Shown here in pieces: positions 1 to 11,435 of a DNA stretch of 64,000 nt; position 1 is the stretch's first letter, and each line of letters starts with the position of its first letter. A program made the translations under genes and the position numbers. The notes under the pieces were generated by a model. The model saw nothing but the letters and a program-made list of their open reading frames with translations, searched no databases and was not told the origin of the DNA. Origin of the DNA: Lasiosphaeria ovina (lineage: Eukaryota > Ascomycota > Sordariomycetes > Sordariales > Lasiosphaeriaceae); NCBI GenBank assembly GCA_033439765.1, contig JAULSN010000007.1, forward strand, positions 3,098,222-3,162,221, in the 5' to 3' direction.

Positions 1-637
1 CGATCAACGGTCACTGGTCGCTGGCCGCTGGCCGCTGCTGGACGCCGGTCGTGCAGGACAGATGCTCGCGCTAGGCTAGCTACCTAGGGTAGGCGCTGTT
101 CTGCTGTTCGATCGATCAGGTGGGTGAGGTGCTTTTGTTGGAACGGCCAGATGGCACAAGGGATGCTGTCGGATCGGGTGCGCAGCTGTCGCGAGATGGC
201 CGTGGGCACCGACAGCCGTCGAGGTGCCAAATTCCCAGACCCCACAAGTTTCAGCGTGGTCTCGGACAGGCAAGTCTTGGCACGCAATTTTGGACTCTAA
301 ATAAACCTACCCTAACCCTCGTTGTCGAAAACGAGAACGGAAACGAAGACGAAAATGAATTGAACCTCACCCACCTCCGGAACCACACACACTGCTTTGC
401 CCTTGCCTCATTATCGAATAGATCCATTGTTCAACGGAAGGTAGCTAGATGATAGGTAAGGTAGGTTGTTGGACAACATCTAAGAAGGATCCTACTTGCC
501 AGCTAATTAATAACCTGTTGCAAACATGCCCGACCCCTTCCTGACTCTTTCTCCTTCTCGCTAATTACCTTATCTGGACAGGCCAACATACTCTAGAGGC
601 TAATTACATGCAGAGTGCCGCAGTTTAGCCCCAACGT
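1..637. other. Intergenic, no gene seen
   Basis: Only short overlapping frames with no recognisable motif are present, and the longest lacks any family signature. The segment is the 3' flank of the minus-strand chitin-binding gene. I see no tRNA, repeat or clear regulatory site. Confidence 0.5.
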
Positions 638-1753
638 TTAATTAGTTGGGGGGTCGCAGTAGCCAAAGTCGCTCTGACAGCCCACAATGTACGGGCAGAA
701 CTGATCACCGTCGCCGCAGTAGCCAAACTGGCTGCAGCATCGCCCAAAGGTTGACCCAAGGCATGTCACGCCGCTACCACAAGTGCCGTCGGTGCTGGAG
801 CGCAGTCCGGGCGGGATCACCACGGTCGGCGTGGGTCGTGCCGTGGTCGATGTTGTCGAAGGTGGCGGTGGCGGAGGCGGCGGCGTGGTGCTGGTCGTAC
901 TGGTCGTGGTGATTCTGATTGTTGTCGACGTCGTCGAAGTCGTGGTGACTGGCGGTGGAGCATAAGTCGTCGTCACGTTGGACGCAGGAGGACCAGGCTG
1001 GCCAGGCACGCCGAAACAGGCACCAAACTGGCTTTGGCAGCCCGCGCCGCAGAAGTCCAGAGAAGAGCCGCACCAGAAGAACTGCGAGCAGCATGGTCCA
1101 TAGTTGGGGCTCCCAATGCACAAGGTCCCGTTGCCGCACATGCCATTGGTGGTGACGCCAGATCCTGAGCCAGTTGGCACTGGGCCTGCAGACGAGGTAC
1201 GAACCGGCGTCGAGGTTGTCGACGGAGGCGGCGGAGGTGGCGTATAAACTGAAGTTGGCGTGGTCGATGTGCTGCTGGTGGTGGGCGGAGGCGGCGGCGG
1301 CGGAGTTGTTGACGTTGACGAGGTCGTCGACGTGGGTGGCGGCGGCGGCGGCGGGGCGGCCGTTGTTGTCGGCTGCGGTGCCGTCCTCGGCCACCCACAA
1401 GTTCCGTACTGGGCCTGGCAGCCAAAAAGCGGATAGCAGTGATCGATGGTGTCTCCACAGAAGCCATAGTCAGAGCAGCACAGATTGCTGGGGCAGCTGC
1501 CAACTCCGCTACCGCACTGCGCTCCGCTCTGCCGCAGTTCAAGCCTCGACAGGCGCTCGCCGTTCCTGGACGTGTTGTGAGCCGAGTTGCTCCCGGCGCC
1601 CTGGCGCTGACGCCCGGGAGCTGGAACGCGTCTGTGGCCAGCCGTCACGTCGCCTGGCACGCCTTCCATGCCATCTTGTCCCTTGGCCGGTTGAGCGCCG
1701 AGAACGCCAGACCAGCACAGGGCTGCAGCCAGTCCAATGTACGTGGTCCTCAT
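638..1753 (-). CDS. Secreted chitin-binding protein with three CBM18 modules
   Basis: Likely secreted, cell-wall or chitin-associated lectin-like protein. The frame is open upstream to 1924, but the best start is the ATG at 1751-1753, because it begins a typical signal peptide (MRTTYIGLAAALCWSGVLGA); the in-frame ATG eight codons earlier (1775-1777) is also possible. Counted in the longer 428-residue frame, three cysteine-rich hevein/CBM18 modules lie at about 132-178, 258-304 and 377-424, each with the CC-S-x-(Y/F/W)-x-(Y/F/W)-CG core. They are separated by long Pro/Thr/Ser linkers with runs of 7-8 prolines, probably O-glycosylated. There is no chitinase, deacetylase or LysM domain, so the role inferred is chitin binding only, either wall protection or an effector-like function. 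No intron is needed. The linker DNA also gives long spurious frames on both strands. Confidence 0.88.
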   Translation of the reverse strand: MRTTYIGLAAALCWSGVLGAQPAKGQDGMEGVPGDVTAGHRRVPAPGRQRQGAGSNSAHNTSRNGERLSRLELRQSGAQCGSGVGSCPSNLCCSDYGFCGDTIDHCYPLFGCQAQYGTCGWPRTAPQPTTTAAPPPPPPPTSTTSSTSTTPPPPPPPTTSSTSTTPTSVYTPPPPPPSTTSTPVRTSSAGPVPTGSGSGVTTNGMCGNGTLCIGSPNYGPCCSQFFWCGSSLDFCGAGCQSQFGACFGVPGQPGPPASNVTTTYAPPPVTTTSTTSTTIRITTTSTTSTTPPPPPPPPSTTSTTARPTPTVVIPPGLRSSTDGTCGSGVTCLGSTFGRCCSQFGYCGDGDQFCPYIVGCQSDFGYCDPPTN

Positions 1754-1924
1754 TGTGCGTCGAGTCGTCAGCCGCATCAATTGGTGTGGCCTCCAGTCTG
1801 TGCGGGCATCGACAGTCGCACAGTAATTATGCCAGAGAAGCAGAGGAGATGCAGGTCCCTGAGACGGGGAGTTGGCACCAATTTGAGGACGTGACGACAT
1901 GTTATGACCTGGCATTCCCCCCAC

Positions 1925-2915
1925 ATCCTCGCTCCCCAGATCCGGTCCCGGCTGTACATTACGGACCAGCAGAGAAGGGTTCGATTACGACGACAGTGGT
2001 GGGAAGGGCTCTACTATGCTAGCCTGGCAGTAATCTAAAAAATCACAAAGGTAGCGACGAGCACTATCCGGAGCATTCAATGTGCGATATGAAGATATTT
2101 CTGAATGAGGCTAAATTAACCGGCTGCCGATTTTACCGACTTGTGCAAACTGCTGCAGGAACGGCGGGAGTCATCCCGTGCCACCGCAGGGAAAACCACC
2201 TTGGCGGTAACCCGAGAAAGCCCCGTACCGTGGAGCCGTGATGAGGCTTCTTCGGCACTCAAAACTGGCCTCGGTAGGGAGATTCGGCCACATTGGGGCT
2301 TGGGGGAGCAGCGCGTGTCAAGGCCCAAAGGACTCATATTAGCTGACAAGCCCACCACGAGCTGCCGAGCTGCCGGACTCTCGTATGCACCGTAATTGGG
2401 GGGCCTCTAAGCTACCACATCGGCTGCAGAATGGACGGCCATGGGAGTGAGGCTCGGGAGGTAATAATTATCTGTAGCATCGTTAGAGCTCGGTGGTAAT
2501 ATGTCGTCACTGTAACAAGGCGCAGCCAGCCACAAGTAAGAGAGCTCAATTCCTACCAGCCACCAGGTAAGTATATGATGATGGGCATAGTTGCAATGTC
2601 CCAGCAGAAGAGGTTCAATGGCGCCACTATCTGCAAGTACTGGTATAGAATATGTATTCAATCATCTCCTCGCCACGTCACCACAACTTGTAGTCACTGG
2701 TTCCCCTTGGCGCCAGAAACGCGTTCATTCTTCCAGATGTCCCCCCATCAATTCTGCACCCTTCTCCGCATCGAGAAAGTTTCGCAAGCAGGAACCCCAC
2801 ACTATACGTCCATCGGGTTATTTATAATGGCATGAATGGGGTTGAGGCCCCGAAAAGAGCCTTAATATCTCATAAACCGCGACCTTAGCCCAATTCCTAA
2901 TAATTACTTACCAAC
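1925..2915. other. Intergenic, no gene seen
   Basis: This lies between two minus-strand genes and serves as upstream region of the CBM18 gene and downstream region of the FAD monooxygenase. Frames of up to about 85 residues exist on both strands but overlap one another and match nothing I recognise. Confidence 0.45.
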
Positions 2916-4355
2916 TTACCCGACAATCGCGCAGCTTTCTACCTTGGCTCCGCCGTTTTCTAGGAGCGGAGCCTGCGCCAGCGCCAACTCGGCCGCGCGG
3001 TACTCGTCGTGGTGGAAGAGAAGCTCTCTAAACTGAGCACCCCATGGCTGGGAGCCTTGCTCTGGCAGAGGGCCAGAGTAAAAGCGCCGTACCTCCTTGA
3101 TGACACTCGGGTTGTCGAGCGCCTGTGGACCAGCGTTGGACACCAGCATGGTGAGGTTGCATCGAGGGATGCGCAACTTGTCGAACAGCTGTAGACGCTG
3201 GCTCACCACTGCCTCGTCCGTCCCGTCCACCCCTTTGAAGAGGACCTCGAGAGTGGCGGCCGACTCGACGGCAATGGCACCGCCAGCCGCATGCGTAGGC
3301 AGCATGGCATGTGCAGCGTCGCCCACTACCACGGCCCGGCCGCGCACGAAGCTGGCCAGCGGGGGGCGTGTAAACAAATGATGGGCCTTGATGCCGTCCT
3401 CGCTGGCCATATTCACGATGCTCTTTGCTGACGGGTGGAAGTTGTCGAGCATGGAGAGCACTTGTTCCTTGGATACTGGCGAGTGCCACAGATCCTGGTC
3501 GCCCTCACCTGCCTGAGTGCGGTGGACTACGGCGTTGTTTAGAATATCGCCGCCACGGCACGTGTAGCTGATCCAGAAGACACCCTTGGCGGGGTCTTGC
3601 AGATTCAGAAATCCGGGTAGCTCATCCACGTAGAGCTTGCGGGCCTCGGCATGTGCCAGCACGTCGCTCATTGGAACGAGCCAGCGGTAAATGGAACGCC
3701 CTGCGACTTGTAGCTGTGGTTCGTGTCCAATCAAGTTGCCAACCAAGCGACTCTAGACAAAATGTTATTCAGGTGTCTGGTTCGGGAGAAAGGAGGAGGA
3801 CGAAATTACGTGAGCTCCATCGGCAATAACGACAAGATCTTTCACCACCGCCCGCCCATCGGCCAGCTGGATCTTGCCCAGATTGCAGTCAACTCCCACA
3901 GCTTCACAACCCAATCTGACCTCGACGGGGCAGCCAAAAGTGTCGTCCTGCACCGCCGGATCTGTGGCGAGGTCCCTCAGGCCGCGATGAAGGTCAACTC
4001 TGTGGAAACTCCAGCATGCGTGTCCCAACTGGGCGGCAATGTCGGGGTAATCCTCTTGCGAAATGGTGGTCAGCTGGTCGGCCGACACCAGCCTGACGGA
4101 CTGGTTCGGGACGGGAGCTGCCTTCTGCAGGTCGAACTGCCAGTGGTCGAGGACTCGAGCGGCATTGGACGGGAGGCTGATGGCGGCGCCAATCTCATTC
4201 TTGAATTGCGATCGCTCGAATATTTCGACGTCCCATCCAGCGCGACGCAAAGCAATGGCGGCACTGAGCCCGGCAATGCCGGCCCCTACAATGCCGGCAC
4301 ATGGCGATGTATTCGCGCGCTCCCCAGCTGGGTCCTGGACTGGCACTGAGGGCAT
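2916..4355 (-). CDS. FAD-dependent monooxygenase, salicylate hydroxylase type
   Basis: Class A flavoprotein hydroxylase, expected to hydroxylate an aromatic or related small molecule with NAD(P)H and O2. Two exons are inferred: 4355-3810 and 3752-2916, giving 460 residues. The 57-nt intron (3809-3753) has a GTAATT donor and TAG acceptor, and joining it restores the motif ADGAH-SRLVG, which would otherwise run into a stop. The dinucleotide-binding motif GAGIAGL is at about residues 24-30. The DG motif straddles the splice at 178-184. The second FAD motif, VVVGDAAHAMLPTHAAGGA, has its Gly-Asp at 326-327. The length is normal for the family. A GTAAG sequence overlaps the stop, so a tiny extra 3' exon cannot be excluded. 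The substrate cannot be told. Confidence 0.88.
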
Positions 4356-5549
4356 TTTCGCCGCTATTTCCCCACTGCGAGTCGCGTCTGGTAACTAGGA
4401 TAATTGGTCCGAAAGTCGTCTGTGGACCCGAGGTATCTTGAGGCTTGATGGACCGATGGAGTTCGTGGCTTCTCCAGCTATACGCGAGCTCTGTGGCTTG
4501 ATCGGTGTTCGTCAGCGACGCAAGCGGCGGTCGCCATGTCTTCTTTTATAATGTGGTAGAGACATAGCTCCTACCTTAATCACATGAACCGTGGAACATG
4601 GAATGGCTTTTTACCTAGGGTTAGGAGAAGACTTCTCATATACTTGACACGGTCCTAGCGCCACCAATTTCAAGTGCGTCAACGCGGGATTCGCGGTTTT
4701 GTTTGGTGGCGTTTTTTATGTACCTCCGATGTATTACGGACCACTTTTAATACGGAATCTATTCTCCGGTTGGTTAGAGATAAACGTCTTCCACATCCCA
4801 AGGTTCAAGTGATGGGCACAGCGAGCCGGTGGGCGCTTCCCAATGACTCAATCAGTCGGCCACTTCGGGGCGCCCGGCGTTCCGGGAGCTAGGTACAGTG
4901 TTACAAAGATGTATTGCAGATCGTTATCATTGCCATGCTGTGCTTCGTCGTTCCAAATCCAATGTTTCAAAGGACACGGAACGAGAATCCTCCGGCCGCG
5001 GACAATCTCGTGCAATGCTTACTATTTTCATACTGCGTTGTGTCGTTGGAGGAGCATGCCCGGACCCAGAAGCATTACTTTCCGGTCTAGATATTTACAA
5101 TCGGGGCCGGGTATCTATATACGATAATGATAGAGAATATCACAGTGTAAAAGGGTTTAATTACTACTTTCCATTAGATTATAATTATATCATTACTTCG
5201 CAGGCATATATTTATCGCATGCCATGAGGTACGTTGGTATAACTAGGTATTATACAATGAATAATAATTACACTATATAGGAAACATCGAAAGCAGCCAA
5301 GTAAGTAATCCGCCTCAACATAGTCAGTATCCTTCGCCTAGCTAAACCCGATAGCCGTAGTGACTATGTTATTAGACCACGGCCGCTAGGTCATGCAGCT
5401 CTTGCAATGGGCGCAGTTCCTAGGCGCCTTGGGCTACCTAAGGGCGGTTCGGCCGCATATACTAGCTATTGTCTACTATCTGGTGCGGCTGTGCGGCCGT
5501 CGGATCGTCCTAGCCGGCAGCATCTGCAAATCCTACTATCCCTCCCAGT
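4356..5549. other. Intergenic, no gene seen
   Basis: Moderately AT-rich spacer upstream of the monooxygenase. Frames of about 70-110 residues on the plus strand overlap each other, lack motifs and read like non-coding DNA. I see no clear repeat unit or RNA gene. Confidence 0.45.
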
Positions 5550-6851
5550 TCAGCAACGGTAAACTCCCCTACTGTGTTGACACCGGGATTTCAATGGTGT
5601 CCCTGAAACCCCCGGGTTTGGCATGGCGCGATTGTCCCAAATTTGAGGCAATGGCTCAAGTGGTGCTCCATGGGTGCTCGCGATAGTAGCCGTTGGTCGA
5701 AAACAATCGTTGTGTGGCGGGAGCCGCTGTCGCTGGGGATAACCGAACGCGGGACCGACCGGTTGACCTCGCCACTGGTGTTCTGAAGTTGGCGTATCAT
5801 GTACCGCCTCCACCGAAGGGTGTTGATATGAGGCCCTGATCGTCGGGCGAGAGAATAAGGGAGGAACCGGACCATAATAGCGAGTATCCAATTGCCTCCG
5901 CCAATCAGAGGCTCCTGATACGCCGCTTGCCATTGTGTTATTTTGCGGACGACCAATTGCCGGGGGGCACGCTTCATATCGCAATTCGTCCGCCCACCGA
6001 ACGTGTCGACGCTGGCTGGGTGGCGCTTGGTTCAAGTTGCTGCCGTGGCTTGGTAGAGGCCTGGCCGAAGTTTCAAATTTGCGAGCAGCAAGATCGCGTG
6101 CTTGCTGGATAGTTCTGTCAGCAAGATCGTTTGCTTGCTGGAGAGTTGTTGCATAATTTGCATGAGAAAAATCTGAACGAGCATGTTCCTCGGCCACAGC
6201 TCGCTCAACCAGCCGAATGTTTTCCTCGGCCTCACGGCGACGGTCTTCGCCATCGAGACTGAGCTTGATTGCTTCGGTAATCTCTCGGGCTTCAGCACGC
6301 GCGCGCTCCTCAGCCATCGCCCGCTTGACCGCGTCGGCATGGGCGCGTCGGGCGCGAGAAACATCCTCGTCTGTTGCGCTAACGAGAGACTCTCGTAGCA
6401 CACGAGCCAAAACCTCATCCTCTCCAGCATTCTGAATGCCACTGGATGCCTCTGCCGCAACCTGTGGTTGGTGCGCGGTAATAATAGACTCTCGCAGCAC
6501 ACGAGCCAGAGTTTCCTCCTCTCCGGTGTCCTGAGTATGACTGGATGCCCGTGGGGCAACCTGCGGTCGGTACGCGGTAACGAGGGACTCTTGCAGGACG
6601 CGAGCCAGAGTCTCCTCCTCGCTGGCATCCTGGATATGATTGGATGTGTGTGGTGCCGCGACCGGTCGTTCACGCTGGATGTCGCTTCGATTTTGTGCCG
6701 CATGAAACAAGAATGTACGGTCAGCCCGCATGGCCATTTCTCGGCCCTCGTTCAAGTGGGCACTGCCATCATAGGGATTGGCGCGATGAGACTGGTCCAT
6801 CCCGGGGTGGTACATCTGGTCTCTGGCGAATCCCTGATTGTTGGAATACAT
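5550..6851 (-). CDS. Protein with tandem ubiquitin-interacting-motif-like repeats
   Basis: Intronless 433-residue protein of no family I recognise. Residues 62-160 are three direct copies of a 33-residue unit (99 bp each, DNA 6372-6668). Each ends in the acidic-helix motif EE(E/D)xLARVL(Q/R)ES(L/I), at about 78-91, 111-124 and 144-157. A fourth motif, EITEAIKLSLDGE, at about 189-201, has the Ala and Ser of a canonical ubiquitin-interacting motif; the first three carry Val at the Ala position. A Glu/Arg/Ala-rich coiled-coil-like stretch follows at about 165-260. The segment RHVRW at 282-286 fits the loose PP1-docking pattern RVxF. There is no signal peptide or membrane segment. The start codon has a good AAAATG context. 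The inferred role is a ubiquitin-binding adaptor, by motif only. Confidence 0.7.
   Translation of the reverse strand: MYSNNQGFARDQMYHPGMDQSHRANPYDGSAHLNEGREMAMRADRTFLFHAAQNRSDIQRERPVAAPHTSNHIQDASEEETLARVLQESLVTAYRPQVAPRASSHTQDTGEEETLARVLRESIITAHQPQVAAEASSGIQNAGEDEVLARVLRESLVSATDEDVSRARRAHADAVKRAMAEERARAEAREITEAIKLSLDGEDRRREAEENIRLVERAVAEEHARSDFSHANYATTLQQANDLADRTIQQARDLAARKFETSARPLPSHGSNLNQAPPSQRRHVRWADELRYEACPPAIGRPQNNTMASGVSGASDWRRQLDTRYYGPVPPLFSRPTIRASYQHPSVEAVHDTPTSEHQWRGQPVGPAFGYPQRQRLPPHNDCFRPTATIASTHGAPLEPLPQIWDNRAMPNPGVSGTPLKSRCQHSRGVYRC
6372..6668 (-). repeat. Three in-frame 99-bp tandem repeats
   Basis: Three consecutive units encode related 33-residue segments, each ending in a UIM-like helix. 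Length is conserved and no frame is lost, while the spacer residues vary more than the LARVL-ES core. That suggests duplication followed by constraint on the motif. Confidence 0.85.
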
Positions 6852-7888
6852 TTTCCTTTTGGTTGATAATTACGAGGATGACAAGAAATAGGTGACAAGT
6901 GGTAGACGAGGGCGACTAATATGTGATAACTGATTGTCGAGACTGAGTAGGATGATAGGGACTCAGGCGATAATTGAAGATTGATGACATGCGAAAGGTA
7001 GGTAGTCGAAAGAATGTTGCAGGACTGCAAATCTTCGTCTAGCAGATTGGCAGAGAGATGATGGTTGAAGATTAGTGCCGGGAATGTTGGGTGAGAATAT
7101 ATGCGGTTTTGTGTGGCGAGAGAAGCAAAGCGCGCTGCATTGCATGCTGCATTGTACTATTGATGAGGGCCAAAACGGAGGGGACCAAGATGCGACCTAT
7201 TATTTCTGTGCAGATACTATTGATCTCGTACAATAGGCACATGTGAGCGCTGAACAGTCTATTCCTATTGTTCTGCTGGGTCCAATTGGGACCACGTGAG
7301 GATTGCGGGAGTAACCATTAGATGGGAGTCAACATCAGATAAGTTTTGACCGTGCCCGCATCTCAAGACCGATTGTGAGTAGACTCGGAAGCTGGTGGGT
7401 TGGTTGTACGCATAATAGTAGAAGAAACATTTTACTAGAGGATATACGATACAGAGGCTATCTTTCCGCTCCAGGCAAGATAATAACGGAGGTAATACGG
7501 CCACAAGTTAAGAGTTATCAAAGAGATGATGGTTTATCAACAAAGCCTATCAATCATGCTGGCGTTAATTGTGTAAGGCATTGGGCGATTAATTTTGGCG
7601 CGTGTCCTGCTTCACAGGTGACGTAATTGCCGTATTTGTTTTTGGGTCATGTCTCTAGATATCCTCGGCGGATTAACTGCGAGATACGTTGAGACAAAAC
7701 GTAAAATTAAATTGTTTTATATTATTATTAAGTTCAATGCCCCCCCCGTTGAATGCCCCCCATGACCGCGGGAGTCTCTAGGACTCCTTTGTGACGGCTC
7801 TATGCAATGCGGTTTATCTATTTCCAGAATTTGAGCGTGTATAATAACCCTTCAAAACGACGCAGGCAAGCTGCACAGATGCCGTCAA
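6852..7888. other. Intergenic, no gene seen
   Basis: Upstream region of the UIM-like gene and downstream region of the transporter. The first 300 bp, read on the minus strand, are rich in C/T runs, as often seen before fungal start codons. No motif-bearing frame was found. Confidence 0.45.
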
Positions 7889-9409
7889 TCATATTTTAAC
7901 CCAAAGTTTGCCCTTGGACAACCAGAATCTAAGGGCGCATAGCAAAAGGCACGCACCGACCGAAGCAGAACCTCCATAGGACCAGAGCTTGGTCCAATGC
8001 TGGTCGGAGAAATCAGTTCCTAAAACGCGGCCGCCGCCCGGTCCACCAGCCAGGACACCAAATCCAAGGAAAGCGAAGCCCATACCCAATCTCGTGCCAT
8101 ATTTGCTCTTATCTTGAGTCAACTGAAACAGGGCCACGGGAGGCAAGGCGATGAATACGCCCGAGAAGAATCCGTAAAGGAGGGCGACAACTACGAGGGC
8201 ACCCAAAGACTTGACACCAATCATGGCGAAGCAAAGAACTCCGCAGATCAAGGCGCCCGGGACCAGCACTAAAAACGAAGTGCATCGTCAGTCAAATCTG
8301 CACGCAAAGGATGGATGACGGATGGGGGGGGGGGGAGACAAACAATTGAGGGGCCCAGTCTTGTCTGACAATGCATTGGGAAGGGTCCGACCAAGCGAAG
8401 AGGCGGCGTTGAGGATGGGGACGATATAAAAGGAGAGCTCGGCGCTCGCAATGCCGGTGGCAAATCCGAAGTATGACATGTAGAAGATCATGACGTAGAG
8501 GCCAAGGAAGCCGATGGCGCAGAAGAGTGTGAACAGGGCAAAAGGCCAGTCAGTGAAGGCAGACCAGTCCAAAACAGCGCGTGGTTTGGAGGGCTTGACG
8601 CCCATACGCATGAACAGGACGGGTACGATGAGAGTGGCCAGGGCAATGAAGCCGATGGTGCGAACGGCCCAGGGGAAGCCGATCTGGCCGAGCAGCTTGT
8701 AAAAGACAATTGGGTAGATTACTCCGCCGAGCGATGAGCCCGACGCAGCCACGCCAAAGGCCAAGCCCAGGCGGGTGGAGAAGTAAGCGGGCAAGACGGC
8801 CAGCGACGGAATGAAGATCAAGCCGGCGCCAATGCCGACGCAGAAGCCCTGGGCCAGCAGAGCCTGCCAGTATGTGGTGCAGAGACTGAGCATCATGAAG
8901 CCAAAGACGACGAGGAAGGAGCCGGAGAGCAGCAGGGCCCTGAAATAGCCGCGGTCGTAGATGGGACCCGAGACCAGGCCGAGGACCAGCAGGAGGTAGG
9001 CCTGGATGGAGCCAATCCAGGAAATATTGGACGAGGTTTCCTGGAACAGCTCGCCGGTCTCGTAGTAGGTCTGGAAGACGCCAAACGTGTTCAGCATGCC
9101 CCACGTGTTGAAGAAGATGGACCAGCTGGCGGCGACCTGGATCCAGGCCAGGGTGCCTCCATTTTGCGGTGCCGGTGGCGGCGATGCGGGTGCGGGTTTT
9201 GTCGTCGTGGTCGGGGATGCTGGGGGTGGTGGTGGTGCTCGTGTGTTGGCGGGCGCCTTGGGATCGTCAGGACCGCGTTCCAGCTCTTTGTCGGCTGGGC
9301 GCTGCTCGTCGCCATCGGCCAGCGTGGTGGCGGTGGGCGCGTCCGAAAACTCGGGGCTGTCGTTGTCGGGGACTCTCGTCATCGGCGCGTGTGCCGGGTC
9401 AGATGCCAT
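7889..9409 (-). CDS. MFS transporter, monocarboxylate-porter type
   Basis: Plasma-membrane carrier of the major facilitator superfamily, expected to move a monocarboxylate or similar small acid. Two exons (9409-8344 and 8268-7889) give 481 residues. The 75-nt intron (8343-8269) contains a homopolymer of about 12 G on the plus strand. Its GTTTGT donor and TTTTTAG acceptor restore the family motif GRTLPNALSDKTGPLN-LLVPG. A Pro/Thr-rich cytosolic tail of about 85 residues precedes NGGTLAWIQVAASW, which matches the usual DGGxGWVVVxAxF start of TM1. About twelve hydrophobic segments follow. The C-terminus is short (WLSKGKLWVKI). The tail may be more variable than the core. The substrate is unknown. 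It lies in the same orientation as the left-arm monooxygenase but too far away to claim a cluster. Confidence 0.87.
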
Positions 9410-10640
9410 GATGCAGTGTTTCCTCCGCTGCCGCCGCTGCCGCCGCTGCCGTGCGTGTTCAGAGCAGCAGGTCGTTCTGTGGTAGTGGAGAGGAGGCGGT
9501 GGGCGAGAATTGGATTACTGAGAGTTGAGACGAAGGGTGCCAAGATTGGAAGGAAGGGAAATGACCCGGTGGCTGGCCACGCATGGCCTGGCTGCAAGCC
9601 GGAAGCGGTTAGGGCTGCTTCAGAATGAAGAAGGTTGCAAAACGTGGTGCGGGGGAGTTGGGGCGGTCATGGAGCGGCAAAACGTCAGCATCCGCGATCC
9701 GGGGGGGTGTGCAGGGGACAGGAATTCAACATTGAGCTGATGAGTGAGCATGGGAAATTGAGGAAAGGTGGGAGCAACCCATGCTAAATCCGCAAAGAAA
9801 CCCTGCCCAGGAGCCATGCTAGGCAATTTCCGCCAACCGTATTGGACTAGCAAGTCGTTGCTGATAAAGGCGCTCGGAACACCGAAAGACGCGAGCCGAA
9901 CAGAGGATGAGAACCTGAGGGCGGCGGCGGCTGTGCTTTTTTTCCCCACGCCGGCCGCCTGGCTCCAACACCAGTGAACCACGCCGTCCAGCTCAAATTC
10001 CAGGAACTTTGAGATACCTTGTTGCATTGTGGAAATGTGCCTCTGACGCGACACATCAACCTCGAAGACAGGTATGTATTCGTAATCCGAACCCACTCGC
10101 TTGTCCTCGACGTCTTGCCAGCTCCGTAGTAGCCAACGAGCGGCGCGCTGACCGCCTAGCGGCGTGCTAGGGAGGGAATGAAGGACTTTTGACAGGTCAA
10201 TTCAATTGCGGGGCAGGCTCAAAGGCCAATTGGAATTTGCTGGCGTGGTCTGGCCTCAATCGGATTTCGCGCTTTTGGTGTTTCATGACCCCAAAAACCG
10301 GCAGCCCCCTTCCCAAACCGGCCAAGCTCACCACGTGACCCCTCGCCGCTTTTGCTCAGCCCCGGCTCAGCTTCGGCTAAAAGCTGGACCAACTGGCCCA
10401 CCACAGCCCCAAAAGTGCAACTTTTACCGGAGCCCAAAAGCATCCTCGTATGAGAGCAAACTGGGGCACCTGAATATCCACAACTTCACAGGCATTGACC
10501 TATCCCATCGCCGCCGTGGGAATACCTCCATTTATCCGCGTTATACTTTTTGCCAGTAGTAGTACGAGCCGCATACTAGCAAGATACTATTAATAAGTGG
10601 CCGTTATCAACTGCCGCAGACGGAGGTGCATCGGTCGTAC
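9410..10640. other. Intergenic upstream of the transporter
   Basis: Just upstream of the transporter start lies a run of CCGCTG hexamers (about 9425-9452). A minus-strand frame of 158 codons at 9620-10096 has no domain and no motif I recognise, so I do not call it a gene. The rest looks like promoter and spacer DNA. Confidence 0.4.
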
Positions 10641-11100
10641 TTCGAGTTCCGTAATACTAAGAGGGCGTTTGGTTGAGTGTGTAAGGAAGGGTAAGAGGGC
10701 CCACCCGGGCTTACTGCGCAGTAGTAATTAACGCATTTGGGGTCCTCCGTTAGAGTTAAGCCCAGTTAAGCCCCTTACTGCCCGGCATGTAAGGAAAAGG
10801 CCCACATACAGAATCTGACTAATTAGAGCCCTGCATTCTATTATTAAAATTAATACACTAGAGGGAGCCGAAAGGGCTTTAGATATAGTTCCTACATATC
10901 CCTCTTAGTCTAAGGGCTTACGTAGTATCTAGTACTATAACGGCGCTATAAACGGTCTCTTCCGCTTCTCCACCTATCCCACATTCTCTTCTGCACTCTC
11001 TCTAGTCGCCTCCGTCTCTTCTTCGATTTCGTCTCATCGCTTGTCTTCTCTCGTTTTACGTTAGATATCTACTTATTAGTATGCTCAAGATTTTCTAACT
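10641..11100. other. Left edge of a repeat island
   Basis: Composition changes here: GGGCGTTTGGTT and several CCCTTACTG/AAGCCC segments are followed by CT-rich sequence (10,960-11,060) like a fungal core promoter, just before the ATG at 11,101. It may hold the terminus of the element whose recombinase-like remnant follows. No matching terminal repeat was found. Confidence 0.35.
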
Positions 11101-11435
11101 ATGAATCCCAAGCTAAAGAAAGGCAGCCTAAGGGGTATAGACCCGGACGATCTAATCGAAGTAACTATATAAAAAAGTTTAACTGAGGATAAATCTAATA
11201 TCGATAGCAATCCTATTTATAAAGAACTCGCCCTAAGCTTTAAGCCGCGGTATACGAAGATAATGAGTATATAAGCTACGTTAGTTATTATATTATAAAC
11301 TCGTTTAAGAATTTGGACTAATAAATGCCTTAGGTATATAAGGAGATTTCCTAACTTAGATATATATAATATTATTAAAGTATAGCTAGTTACTAGGGTT
11401 ATAGGGTCCTGAAGTATAGGGCACTATAGTAGCTA

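Noticed and set aside
120..452. 110-codon plus-strand frame
   Set aside because: No motif or homologous pattern; the Asn/Glu run looks like chance.
774..2022. Several long frames on both strands overlapping the CBM18 gene
   Set aside because: They are produced by the repetitive proline-linker DNA; only the chosen frame has CBM18 cysteines.
4674..5227. Overlapping plus-strand frames of about 70-110 codons
   Set aside because: They overlap each other, have no domain, and the composition is that of spacer DNA.
2916..9409. Secondary-metabolite cluster of monooxygenase plus transporter
   Set aside because: The two genes are 3.5 kb apart with an unrelated gene between, and no synthase gene is present.
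9620..10096. 158-codon minus-strand frame
   Set aside because: No recognisable motif or splice partner; it lies in the likely promoter region.
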